Assembly: GCF_010993705.1 (NCBI RefSeq)
Contig: NZ_WOFO01000008.1
Coordinates: 172,112 to 236,111, forward strand
Source of the DNA: Cyclobacterium sp. SYSU L10401
Lineage (GTDB): Bacteria; Bacteroidota; Bacteroidia; Cytophagales; Cyclobacteriaceae
Direction: 5' to 3'
DNA length: 64,000 bases
The position numbers and the translations under genes are program-made. The notes beneath the pieces are model-generated. The model made no database searches. It was not told the DNA's origin and was given only the letters and a program-made list of their open reading frames with translations. Below, in pieces: positions 43,785 through 52,908 of this stretch (positions within the stretch are counted from its first letter, which is position 1; each line of letters opens with the position of its first letter).

Positions 43785-45635
43785 CTATTCCTTTACCCAC
43801 TCATTGTCTTCCCTATTGATATCTGCCAACCTTTGAGAGGGATCGATGCTAATGCTTTTGACCCCTGAAAGCGGCTTATCTAGCAGGATTTCTGTTGTCC
43901 TATGGGTCCAGGGCCATTTTTGGGTATGGGTTCTTTTGGCAAAACCTTCCTCTTCGGCCTTTTCTCCCCGCATCATGGTTAAGGGCAGGTAGATGCTTTC
44001 CTGATGGCCATCCTCATGAGTGACCAGTAGATCTATGGGCATGGGCATCAAACCCTTCCTTTGCAGGGTGATTTTGGTTTTGCCATTTGCTTCTTCTACC
44101 CCTGTTATGGCATAATCTATGGTTTTGGTGGTGTAAACCCAATATTCCTTGAACCAATCCAGCTCCAAACCACTGGCCTTTTCAATGACCCGGGTAATAT
44201 CGTTGGCATTGGGCTGTCTGAATTTCCACTGATCCCAATAGTTCAGCATGGCCTGATCCCGGACCTCTTCACCGATGATATAGCCCATTTGGGATAAAAA
44301 GAGGGCTCCCTTGGAATAAGCCGCCGCCCCATAGGCGGTGTTGGTATGAAAATGATCGGCATGGGTGGACATTGGCTCTTCCAGGCCGGACTTTGCCAGC
44401 CGCTCATAGCTGACATAAGCACCTCTTTGTGGATATCCGGAGGGTTCTTCTGAAAAAATGGCTGCCATGCAGCGGTTACTGGCGAAGGTGGTAAAACCCT
44501 CATCCATCCAGGGATAAAGCGATTCGTTGGAGCCCAAAACCCCCTGAAACCAACTGTGGGCCAATTCATGCACCATGACTCCTACCAAACTTCCAAGAGA
44601 CCTGTGCCCGGTAATCAGGGTGGACATGGGGTATTCCATTCCGCCGTCTCCGCCTTGTATCACCGAATATTGCTGGTAGGGATATTGACCGTAATTTTCA
44701 CTAAAGAATTCCATCGCCCTGGGCGTATATTCCTTTAGTTGTGACCAGTTTTCTTCTGTCTTTGAGTTTTTGATGTACAGGTGGTGGATGGTGATCCCAT
44801 TTTCCATATCTATTTTGTCATGCGTAAAATCAGGATCGGCGGCCCACATGAAATCATGGACCTGCGGTGCATAAAAATGCCAGGTTAGTTTGGAGGCCTC
44901 AGTTCGCCTTACCGTTTCTCCGGCAGCCTCATAGCCATGCCCAATTTCATTGGCGTTTTGCAGGTACCCGGTTCCCCCTAATACATAGTCCTTATCAATG
45001 GTGATTTTAACATCAAAATCGCCAAAGGTACCATAGAATTCCCGGCCAATATAGGGGTTGGCATGCCATCCCTGCTCATCATAATTGGCCATCTTGGGGT
45101 ACCACTGCGCCATGGAGTACCTGACCCCTTCGGCATTATCGCGACCTGCCCTTCTTACCTGTAAAGGTACCTGGGCTTCAAACTCCGTGTCAAAAATCAC
45201 CGTACTGTTGGGGAGTATAGGCTCGGGTAAGGTTACCTCCAGAATGGTACCCACCTCTTCCATGGATACCTTATTGCCATTCATGTGCATGCCTTTGACC
45301 GACATGTATCCGATTTCGTCAGGACCTAAATTTGATATCCTATCACCTACTCTTCTGTCTGGATCGGCGATGGTCCTGGACCTTTCATCCATCATGCTAT
45401 TGGGTTGAAAGGCATTGTAGTAGAGGTGGAAAAATACTTTATGTAAGGTATCCGGAGAGTGATTGGAATAAGCGATGGTTTGCTGGCCCTGATATTGATT
45501 GGCCCTTACATCCATATCTATGGACATCTGGTAGCTGATGGACTGCTGCCAGCGGCTGCCCTGGGCTTGGATAAGCTGCTGGTTAAATCCGGACATGATC
45601 AGGGTCCAAACTAAAAAGAAGGTGATTTTTCTCAT
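43785..45635 (-). CDS. M1-family aminopeptidase-like exported metallopeptidase
   Basis: A 616-residue gluzincin. The ATG at 45635 gives a signal peptide (KITFFLVWTLIMSGF...LIQAQ); 11 further in-frame codons upstream have no role. The zinc motif HELAHSW has His356, Glu357 and His360, with the third ligand Glu in WMDEGFTTF. Instead of the usual GAMEN exopeptidase box it has GGMEYP, which is common in the Bacteroidota branch. It should trim peptides in the periplasm or at the surface. It starts 168 bp from the divergent RND exporter gene. The family is secure; exact specificity is not known. Confidence 0.93.
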   Translation of the reverse strand: MRKITFFLVWTLIMSGFNQQLIQAQGSRWQQSISYQMSIDMDVRANQYQGQQTIAYSNHSPDTLHKVFFHLYYNAFQPNSMMDERSRTIADPDRRVGDRISNLGPDEIGYMSVKGMHMNGNKVSMEEVGTILEVTLPEPILPNSTVIFDTEFEAQVPLQVRRAGRDNAEGVRYSMAQWYPKMANYDEQGWHANPYIGREFYGTFGDFDVKITIDKDYVLGGTGYLQNANEIGHGYEAAGETVRRTEASKLTWHFYAPQVHDFMWAADPDFTHDKIDMENGITIHHLYIKNSKTEENWSQLKEYTPRAMEFFSENYGQYPYQQYSVIQGGDGGMEYPMSTLITGHRSLGSLVGVMVHELAHSWFQGVLGSNESLYPWMDEGFTTFASNRCMAAIFSEEPSGYPQRGAYVSYERLAKSGLEEPMSTHADHFHTNTAYGAAAYSKGALFLSQMGYIIGEEVRDQAMLNYWDQWKFRQPNANDITRVIEKASGLELDWFKEYWVYTTKTIDYAITGVEEANGKTKITLQRKGLMPMPIDLLVTHEDGHQESIYLPLTMMRGEKAEEEGFAKRTHTQKWPWTHRTTEILLDKPLSGVKSISIDPSQRLADINREDNEWVKE

Positions 45636-45802
45636 GTGTTGTTTTGTTTTGGGCGTAAAATAAAGCAAATAAAGGTAGCAGACAAACCGTTTTTCACAAC
45701 AGGTTGTTTTGAATCTAAAAGCCCTGATTGTTTTGGCTCGTAAATTTTTAGTTTTTTAAAGTTTACCCTGGAATGATTTGAACCAGGACCAGTGGAAAGG
45801 AG

Positions 45803-48142
45803 TTGCTAGAGAGAAATGGTCATTTATTGGAGGTTATATGCAAGTTATTTATGAATCATAAGAAAGCTTTTTGGGGTTTGGCATTGGCGGGAGCTGTCAG
45901 CTTGTTTTTTATATTTACCTGGCAGGGACTCACTTTTAATTATAACTTCGAAAACTTTTTTCAGGAGAGTGATCCTGACTTGGATTTTTACCGGGAATAC
46001 AGGGAAAAGTTTGAGAATGACAACGATTACCTGTTGATTGCTTTGGGCAATGCCCCAGATATTTTTGACAGCCTTTTCCTGGAGCAATCACTTCAGCTGA
46101 AAAAGCAGATAAGGGAACTGGAAGCCGTTCAGGAAGTGGCCTCCCTCATGGATCTGGATGAACCCCTGATAGGACCCTTTGGTGTCCGCTTCCGGCCGCT
46201 GATGGATTGGTCTACCTCCGAAGATTTAAAGAAAACAGCTCAAAGGCTTTCCGCTGACGATTGGTGGAAAGGGAGCCTCATGGATACAAAATCCAATTAC
46301 TTGTTGCTTGTGGTAAAGAACCAACAGTTGATCAGCAAGGAAGAAGGGGACAGGCTGTTTGGTGACATCAAAGAGTTGCTTCAGCAATCCGGAATAGGGG
46401 ATTATAAAGTGGCCGGGAAAATAAAGGCACAGGGAACTTTCGTAAGCCTGCTTCAGGAAGAATTTGCTTTTTTCTTTCTCCTGGCCATCATTTTGGTGTT
46501 GCTTTTACTTTGGGTGTTGTACCGGATTTGGTGGGCGGTAGTCCTTCCCCTTGTGATCATTTTAGTAGGAATTTTTTGGACCCTTTCATTTTTACTGCTT
46601 ACAGGAGGGGAGCTGGACGTCATGCTGGTGATGCAGCCTCCCATTCTGATGGTAATCGGTCTGAGTGGGCTGGTGCATCTCTTAAATCATTACCAGGGCC
46701 TGATCAGGAAGGGGCTGCCAAAGGAAGAAGCGGTATCCCAGGTTTTTGAGGAACTGACTTTCCCCATATTTTTAACAGCATCTACCACGGCATTGGGGTT
46801 TATTTCCCTGTATTTCACCGATGTATACAGCTTGAAATGGTTTGGTTTGTATACGGGCTTGGGTGTGTTATTCATGTTTGTTTCCCTGATGAGCCTTTTA
46901 CCCCTGGCGTTGTATACCTTTTCACCACTGGGGGCCTCTCAAAAGCAAATTTGGGCCAACAGATGGGAAAATCTCCTGGGCATACTCTACGAATGGATTT
47001 TGGCTAACAAGAAAGGAATAACGGTACTATTTATCGGTACCAGTCTATTGGCAGGTTATTTTATGTCTCAGGTTAAAACCAATGGTTACATCCTGGATAG
47101 CTTACCCGATGATCACCCTTTAATGGAAGACTTTCGCTTTTTTGATGAAAATTTTTCCGGCTCCAAGCCCTTGGAAATTTACCTGGAGGTGGGAAGTGAG
47201 GTGCCTGATATGTTCGATTACCGGGTGCTGGAGGAAATGAATGAATTGGAAGCATTCATCAAAACCAATTATCAAACCGATCATGTGCTTTCCCCGCTTA
47301 TCCTGATCAAAAGCATCAACAAGGCAAAAAACGGGGGCAATCCCAAGGCTTTTCGATTGCCTTCGGAACTGGCCTACCAAAGCATGGACCGGCTGCGGGA
47401 TCAGTTTATAAAAGAACGGGACCTGGGTGTATGGACCGAAGACCTGAAATCAGGTAGAATGAGTGCCCGGATGGCCGATCTGGGGAGCTTTAAAGGGCAG
47501 CAATTGCATCAAAACCTGGCTTCCTTTGTGGAAAAAAATATAGACCGGGAGCTGCTGAGGGTCAGGTTGACGGGCACCTCCTTTCTGATAGATAAAAGTC
47601 ATGCACAAGTAACAAATAAGGTCTTTGAGGGCTTGGGCTTTGCTTTTTTGCTGGTGGCTTTTATTGTCGGCTTGCTGTATAAATCCTGGCGCATAGCCTT
47701 TCTGGTTTTACTTCCCAATATCGTTCCTTTGGTTTGGATTGGGGGAGCCATGTATTGGTTCGGTATAGATTTCAAATTGTCTACCTCCATAGTTTTTGCC
47801 ATCGCTTTTGGTATAGCGGTAGATGACAGTATACATTTTATGTCCAACCTGCGTTTGCAGATGACTCAGGGGAATGTGCTGGAAAAAGCCATGCGATTGA
47901 CATTTATGACAACAGGCAAGGCCATCATATTGACCACGTTTATCCTCTCCTCAGGGTTTTTGGTGTTGGTTTTAAGTGACCTGGAAATCCCCTGGTTTAC
48001 CGGGTTTTTGGTTAGTCTTTCCTTATTTTTTGCCTTACTGGCCGATTTATTTTGGCTTCCGGTCTTGTTACTTCCGCTAAAGAAGCTGCTAAATGCCAAA
48101 GTTATTGGCCCTATTCCGGAAAAGCAAAAACAGCAGAGATAG
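45803..48142 (+). CDS. RND-superfamily (MMPL/patched-like) exporter
   Basis: A 779-residue inner-membrane protein in two similar halves. Each has one leading membrane span, a large periplasmic loop (about residues 45-215 and 430-600) and a block of five spans. This is the hydrophobe/amphiphile efflux-3 and MMPL layout. Each half carries the sterol-sensing-domain-like core (PPILMVIGLSGLVHLLNHY; AIAFGIAVDDSIHFM), with the proton-relay acidic pair in the second. It probably exports a lipid or hopanoid-like molecule. The start is uncertain: TTG at 45803 keeps a normal length before the first span; the first ATG is at 45851. Its 3' end overlaps the convergent gene by 32 bp. Confidence 0.88.
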   Translation: MLERNGHLLEVICKLFMNHKKAFWGLALAGAVSLFFIFTWQGLTFNYNFENFFQESDPDLDFYREYREKFENDNDYLLIALGNAPDIFDSLFLEQSLQLKKQIRELEAVQEVASLMDLDEPLIGPFGVRFRPLMDWSTSEDLKKTAQRLSADDWWKGSLMDTKSNYLLLVVKNQQLISKEEGDRLFGDIKELLQQSGIGDYKVAGKIKAQGTFVSLLQEEFAFFFLLAIILVLLLLWVLYRIWWAVVLPLVIILVGIFWTLSFLLLTGGELDVMLVMQPPILMVIGLSGLVHLLNHYQGLIRKGLPKEEAVSQVFEELTFPIFLTASTTALGFISLYFTDVYSLKWFGLYTGLGVLFMFVSLMSLLPLALYTFSPLGASQKQIWANRWENLLGILYEWILANKKGITVLFIGTSLLAGYFMSQVKTNGYILDSLPDDHPLMEDFRFFDENFSGSKPLEIYLEVGSEVPDMFDYRVLEEMNELEAFIKTNYQTDHVLSPLILIKSINKAKNGGNPKAFRLPSELAYQSMDRLRDQFIKERDLGVWTEDLKSGRMSARMADLGSFKGQQLHQNLASFVEKNIDRELLRVRLTGTSFLIDKSHAQVTNKVFEGLGFAFLLVAFIVGLLYKSWRIAFLVLLPNIVPLVWIGGAMYWFGIDFKLSTSIVFAIAFGIAVDDSIHFMSNLRLQMTQGNVLEKAMRLTFMTTGKAIILTTFILSSGFLVLVLSDLEIPWFTGFLVSLSLFFALLADLFWLPVLLLPLKKLLNAKVIGPIPEKQKQQR

Positions 48143-49148
48143 GGTAATGGTCTGAATAATCCACTTCTCTGTGGGTATTGAATTGTAAAACTTTCAAAAC
48201 CTGGTTAAAAAAAATATTGTCTATGCGCAGAAAGAACAGTACCCGATTGTAAGTGAAACCAAAGCCCCTGCCCATTTGTTCGAAACCATTCTCCAAGATC
48301 TCCCTGAGGCTAAAATAGGTGTAACTGTAGGGTAAATCATTGAAATCTCCCGCCAAAATGACAGGATGCGGGCTGTTTTTTATATGTTCCTTCAGTATTT
48401 CGGTCTGTGTTGCCCTCATCTGAATGCCTTGCTTTAGTTTCCGAATCGTGCCCCTGTACTGGTTTTTGATCCCTTGCAGGTTGTCCAGGTCTGCTGCCCG
48501 TATATTCATGGATTCCAAATGGGTGTTGTAAATCCTGATCGTGTCCTGTCGGATAATGAGGTCGGCAAACATGGCCCCGTTGTTTTTTCTATTGTCAAAA
48601 ACCTTCCCGCTGTTGATAATTGGGAACCTGCTGAAAATGGCCATGCCATAGGATCTCTTTCTCGGGTTGCCATCCACCGTTAAGAATGAATGCTCATATT
48701 CTCCATCATTTCCAATGATTTTCAAGGCATTTCTTGAGGGAGTAGTGAAATCCTGATAGAATTCCTGGAAGCATTTGATATCGGAAGGATTTTCTTTGGC
48801 CCATTGTATGGAATTCAAGATCCGGTCCTCCCTTCCCGATTCCCAATTATTGTTAAAGAGCATCACATTATAACTCAACAAGGAAAAGCCTTCTGTCTCC
48901 GTATCAGGTACATTCCACTGAAAGGTTACCAGGAAAAATTTCCAGCCAATAAGCAATGCCATAATGGGGAAAATAATCAATTTTATCCTGCCAAAAAGTA
49001 GGAGGGCAAGGAGAAATAGATTCAATAAAACAAAAACGGGTATCAAAAGAGACAATAATCCGGTATAGTCCCAGTTGGCAGGGGAAATATGGACACTAAA
49101 AAAAAGCAGGATGGAAATGAAAAAGATGGGGATGATGATAAAACGCAT
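48111..49148 (-). CDS. Membrane-anchored endonuclease/exonuclease/phosphatase-family protein
   Basis: A 345-residue protein with three N-terminal membrane spans (residues 1-95) and an EEP-fold domain. Metal and catalytic residues are visible: SYNVMLFNN (Asn), QEFYQDF (Glu), TVDGNPRKRSYGMAIFSRFP, IYNTHLES (His), LAGDFNDLP (Asp, Asn) and the final SDHYPI (Asp, His). It may cleave phosphodiesters of nucleic acid or lipids in the periplasm. I start at the ATG at 49148, which puts the first span at the N-terminus; 44 upstream codons in frame look non-coding. It overlaps the 3' end of the RND exporter gene by 32 bp. Confidence 0.9.
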   Translation of the reverse strand: MRFIIIPIFFISILLFFSVHISPANWDYTGLLSLLIPVFVLLNLFLLALLLFGRIKLIIFPIMALLIGWKFFLVTFQWNVPDTETEGFSLLSYNVMLFNNNWESGREDRILNSIQWAKENPSDIKCFQEFYQDFTTPSRNALKIIGNDGEYEHSFLTVDGNPRKRSYGMAIFSRFPIINSGKVFDNRKNNGAMFADLIIRQDTIRIYNTHLESMNIRAADLDNLQGIKNQYRGTIRKLKQGIQMRATQTEILKEHIKNSPHPVILAGDFNDLPYSYTYFSLREILENGFEQMGRGFGFTYNRVLFFLRIDNIFFNQVLKVLQFNTHREVDYSDHYPISAVFAFPE

Positions 49149-49428
49149 AGGCTTGCTGTATATGATTTGTAAATTTAAAAAAAACAACCGTTCGTTTACA
49201 AAGATATTTTTTTTGACAGCCATTTCTAGTATTTCTCTCAGAATTGAAGGCCATCCAGGTTGATTTCTCCCAAATCGCATGTCCTCCCATACCGGTTGAC
49301 TGTTTCATCCAGTTAAAATATGGAAAATGTCGGCTGCCAATAAAAAGTTAATGGATTAATAAAGTGAAATGCAGCTGGGCAGGTAAAAAAAAATATATAA
49401 ATTAGGGTTTAATTTAAACCAAAAAACT

Positions 49429-50004
49429 ATGCGAAAAATTGCCAGAAACTTTTACAGCTTATTTGTCATGATGCTGATCGTTTTCAATTGGTCCTGTTCC
49501 GGCAATTCATCAGATTCTTCAGGTTCGGAACAGGAAATGGTAACAGAAGCTGCCCCTGAAGAGGAGCGGGCAAGTCCCCTGAAAACTATTTCCGGAGAAA
49601 TTGGCGATAAGAGCATTGCGGTGCAATATGGATCTCCTGGCATAAAAGACAGGTTGATATGGGGAGACCTGGTCCCTTACGGAGAGGTATGGAGGACCGG
49701 AGCCAATGAAGCCACTTTTATCAGCCTGGAAGAGGATGTACTGGTAGAGGGGGAGCCGTTAAAGGCAGGTAAATATTCACTTTTCACAATCCCCAGAGAA
49801 AATGAACCCTGGACCGTAATTTTCAATTCGGAATGGGACCTGGAGCATGGACACTTTCAATACAAGGAAGAAAACGATGTACTGAGAGTAACTGTAAATC
49901 CGGAATGGGTAGATAATGATCAGGAATGGCTTTCAATTGCCATTGTTCCCGAAGGACTCGAAGTAAAATGGGAAAAATTGGTTTTAGCCATCTCCATTGA
50001 ATGA
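49429..50004 (+). CDS. DUF2911 lipoprotein
   Basis: A 191-residue lipoprotein (Cys23 in FNWSC), followed by a Ser/Glu-rich linker and a DUF2911 domain. The domain is marked by VQYGSPGIKDRLIWGDLVPYGEVWRTGANEAT, quoted here only as its two halves VQYGSPGIKDR and VPYGEVWRTGANEAT. AGKYSLFTIP and the final beta strands also fit. Function of the family is unknown. The stop codon overlaps the start of the next gene (ATGA), so the two are translationally coupled and may work together in the envelope. Confidence 0.88.
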   Translation: MRKIARNFYSLFVMMLIVFNWSCSGNSSDSSGSEQEMVTEAAPEEERASPLKTISGEIGDKSIAVQYGSPGIKDRLIWGDLVPYGEVWRTGANEATFISLEEDVLVEGEPLKAGKYSLFTIPRENEPWTVIFNSEWDLEHGHFQYKEENDVLRVTVNPEWVDNDQEWLSIAIVPEGLEVKWEKLVLAISIE

Positions 50005-52409
50005 AATACATCGCCTTCTTTTTTTCACTGACTTTTTCCCTGCTGGTAGCGGTGGGACTGTCCATCAACCTGGCCAGCCTTCCTCCTTTGGCCAGTATTT
50101 TTGATCCTTTCAAGGGATTTTGGCAGAATGCCTACAGTGAGGACAGGAATCCCGAGGCATCCATTTTCCTGGAGGGACTGTCCCAACCTGTGGAGGTGGT
50201 TTTCGATGATAACCTGATTCCTCATATTTTTGCCGAATCGGAAAAGGACCTGTATAAGGTTCAGGGTTATGTGACCGCAGCTCACAGGCTCTGGCAGATG
50301 GAATTTCAGGTATTGGCAGCTGAAGGAAGGCTATCCGAAATTGTCGGTGAGATGGCCCTGCCCCGTGATAGGGAAATGAGGAGGAAAGGGCTGGGCTTTG
50401 GTGCCCGGAATAAATTGAAATATTTGCAGGAAGAGGACCCAGAGACCCTGGCCATGATTCAGGCTTACGCCGATGGTGTAAATGCCTACATCAGGGGACT
50501 TTCAGCTGCTCAACTTCCCATAGAATATAAATTGTTGGATTACCGGCCTGAACCCTGGAGTCCCTATAAATCACTGGTTTTTTTGATGAATATGGCGGAA
50601 ATATTATCCGGAGATCAGGATTTTGCCTATACCAATACCAGGAATCTTTTTGGAGACTCCTGGATAGAAAATTTGTTTCCGGAAACTCCCGCTGACCTGG
50701 TACCGGTAGTTGCCCATGAGCAGTGGGATTTTACTCCGGAAGAAGTCATCAGGCCAGATGTGAGCTATCCTGATTCGGGTTTTTACGAGCAGGTTTTACC
50801 GGGCAAAGAACCTGGATATGGGTCCAACAATTGGGCAGTCTCGGGCGATAAAACAGCCAGTGGTTTCCCGATTTTGGCAAACGATCCCCATCTGGCCCTC
50901 AACCTGCCTTCCCTGTGGTATGCCATTCAATTGAGTACCCCGGAATATACCGTAAAAGGGGCCAGCCTGCCAGGAGCAGTAGGTGTAATTTCAGGTTTCA
51001 ATGAAAACATTGCCTGGGGCATCACCAATGCCGATCGGGATGTAAAGGACTGGTATAAAATTAAGTTTAGAGATGATAGCAGGGCCGAGTACCTTTATAA
51101 TGGACAGTGGATTAAAAGCAACATGCAGCTGGATACCATCCGGGTAAAGGGCAGGAATGATTTTATCGATACCGTAGTGTACACCCATTATGGGCCTGTG
51201 GTCTATGACCGGAATTTTCTACTGGAAGGAAAGCCGGTTGATTTCGCACTCAAATGGACAGCACATGACCCCTCAAATGAGCAGCGGACTTTTCTGGACT
51301 TGAACCGCGCCGGCAATTACCAGGAATACCTGGAGGCCATCTCTCACTTTGCTGCACCTGCCCAGAATTTTGCCTTTGCCTCCAGGGAGGGGGATATAGC
51401 CATGACGATTCAGGGAAAATTTCCCCTTAAGTGGCCCGGACAGGGTAAATACCTGATGGATGGTAGTAAGTCGGCTTTCGAATGGCAGGGTTTTATTCCC
51501 AATGCCCATAATGCAAGGGAAATCAATCCGGAAAAGGGTTTCGTTACCTCTGCCAACCAACACCCGGTTTCACCGAATTATCCCTACTATGTGTTTTCTG
51601 ATCAATATGAATATTATAGAAACAGGAGGATTCATCAACAGCTAAGCGAAGGAGAGGAGATCAGCACATCAGATATGATGCAACTGCAGCTGGACAATTA
51701 TGACCTGCATGCCGCTGAAACCCTGCCTTACCTGCTGGATAATTTAGACAGTACCTGGCAAAGGGGAGCCGGGGGCCAATGGGTACGGGAATTGGAAGAT
51801 TGGGATTATTTTGCCGATGCAGACCAGGCAGGGCCTGCCCTTTTTCAGTCCTGGTGGCAGCACCTCCAACAATCTTTGTTTGATTCCTGGGAGACTAATG
51901 GCTTGCCCATTGTTTATCCTTCCAAATACTCCCTTTCCCGGCTTTTGCAAGATGAACCATTGGGCCGGTGGTTTGATGACCCGGCAACTACAGCAAAGGA
52001 AACGGCCGCACATTGGGTAAGCAAGGGTTTTGAAGGCATGAGTCAGGAAATGGATACCTTTCTGTCCACCAATGATTCCCTTACCTGGGCTGGGTATAAA
52101 AACACAAGGTTGGACCACCTGATCCCCAACCTTACACCTTTTGGTAAGGACGCACGGGTAGGAGGGGGAAAGAACATCGTTAATGCCAGCAGTTCTGACT
52201 GGGGGCCAGGTTGGCGCATGGTAGTGGCATTGGGGCCGGAAATCAAGGCTTTCGGGATCTATCCGGGAGGTCAATCAGGAAATCCGGGCAGCAAATTTTA
52301 TCACAACATGGTCAGTAAATGGAAAAATGGAGACTATATATCCATAGATTTGAGGGCACGTACAGGCGATGACAATGTTCTTTTTACAACCACTTTTAAC
52401 CCTGATTGA
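50001..52409 (+). CDS. Penicillin acylase-family Ntn hydrolase
   Basis: An 802-residue precursor of the S45 peptidase / penicillin amidase family, exported by its N-terminal hydrophobic segment. It is processed autocatalytically to an alpha and a beta chain. The new N-terminal nucleophile is Ser275 in GYGSNNWAV, after a spacer ending GKEPGYG. The oxyanion and binding residues in GFNENIAWGITNADRD and the HYGPVVYD phrase are typical. Natural substrates may be acyl-homoserine lactones or other N-acyl amides; the name does not imply antibiotic activity. It overlaps the DUF2911 gene by 4 bp and is directly followed by a small membrane protein gene. Confidence 0.94.
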   Translation: MKYIAFFFSLTFSLLVAVGLSINLASLPPLASIFDPFKGFWQNAYSEDRNPEASIFLEGLSQPVEVVFDDNLIPHIFAESEKDLYKVQGYVTAAHRLWQMEFQVLAAEGRLSEIVGEMALPRDREMRRKGLGFGARNKLKYLQEEDPETLAMIQAYADGVNAYIRGLSAAQLPIEYKLLDYRPEPWSPYKSLVFLMNMAEILSGDQDFAYTNTRNLFGDSWIENLFPETPADLVPVVAHEQWDFTPEEVIRPDVSYPDSGFYEQVLPGKEPGYGSNNWAVSGDKTASGFPILANDPHLALNLPSLWYAIQLSTPEYTVKGASLPGAVGVISGFNENIAWGITNADRDVKDWYKIKFRDDSRAEYLYNGQWIKSNMQLDTIRVKGRNDFIDTVVYTHYGPVVYDRNFLLEGKPVDFALKWTAHDPSNEQRTFLDLNRAGNYQEYLEAISHFAAPAQNFAFASREGDIAMTIQGKFPLKWPGQGKYLMDGSKSAFEWQGFIPNAHNAREINPEKGFVTSANQHPVSPNYPYYVFSDQYEYYRNRRIHQQLSEGEEISTSDMMQLQLDNYDLHAAETLPYLLDNLDSTWQRGAGGQWVRELEDWDYFADADQAGPALFQSWWQHLQQSLFDSWETNGLPIVYPSKYSLSRLLQDEPLGRWFDDPATTAKETAAHWVSKGFEGMSQEMDTFLSTNDSLTWAGYKNTRLDHLIPNLTPFGKDARVGGGKNIVNASSSDWGPGWRMVVALGPEIKAFGIYPGGQSGNPGSKFYHNMVSKWKNGDYISIDLRARTGDDNVLFTTTFNPD

Positions 52410-52769
52410 ATGAAATTTTTTTTCCACCTCTTGATCAATGCTTTGCTGGCTTATACGCTTGGGTCCTACCTGCCGTATTGGGTGTTGATGATCATCATTG
52501 CTTTGGTTGCTATCTGGATAAAAGGCCCGGCTTTCCTGGCTTTTTTCGCAGGGGCCCTAGGAGTGGCTTTGGTTTGGCTGGTCATGCCTTTGGTGATTTG
52601 GTCTGTGACAGGCTCCTCCCTACCCGAAAAATTTGCCCAAATCCTGGAGATTTCCAACAGCTCCCTGTTGGTGGGAATTTCGGCTTTAATGGGTTTTTTG
52701 ATAGGCGGTTCTAGTGCCCTGACAGGAAACCTCCTGGGGAAATTATTCTCAAAAAACCATATTTATTAA
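52410..52769 (+). CDS. Small four-span membrane protein of unknown function
   Basis: A 119-residue protein that starts at the base after the acylase stop codon, with no spacer. Four hydrophobic segments cover most of its length (FHLLINALLAYTLG, WVLMIIIALVAIWI, FLAFFAGALGVALVWLVMPL, LVGISALMGFLIGG), and both ends are basic. I do not recognise a named family. It forms the last gene of a three-gene unit with the DUF2911 lipoprotein and the acylase. The tight coupling suggests a shared envelope role, which is inferred only from the arrangement. Confidence 0.78.
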   Translation: MKFFFHLLINALLAYTLGSYLPYWVLMIIIALVAIWIKGPAFLAFFAGALGVALVWLVMPLVIWSVTGSSLPEKFAQILEISNSSLLVGISALMGFLIGGSSALTGNLLGKLFSKNHIY

Positions 52770-52908
52770 ATTCGGAAAATTGCCTGATAGAAATAGTCTA
52801 AAGCCGTTTTTGGTTTTTATTTCTATGCTTTTTAACTAAATTAGAACGATTTTACGTCCTACAAGTAACCTACAGCGTACTCTTTTTATCATTAACCAAC
52901 AGTCGGAT

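Noticed and set aside
51744-52274. 176-codon - strand frame inside the acylase gene
   Set aside because: Shadow of the penicillin acylase-family gene, with no start context or motif of its own.
50001-52409. Calling the acylase an antibiotic resistance or production gene
   Set aside because: The family acts mostly on N-acyl amides such as quorum signals, and the neighbours give no hint of beta-lactam metabolism.
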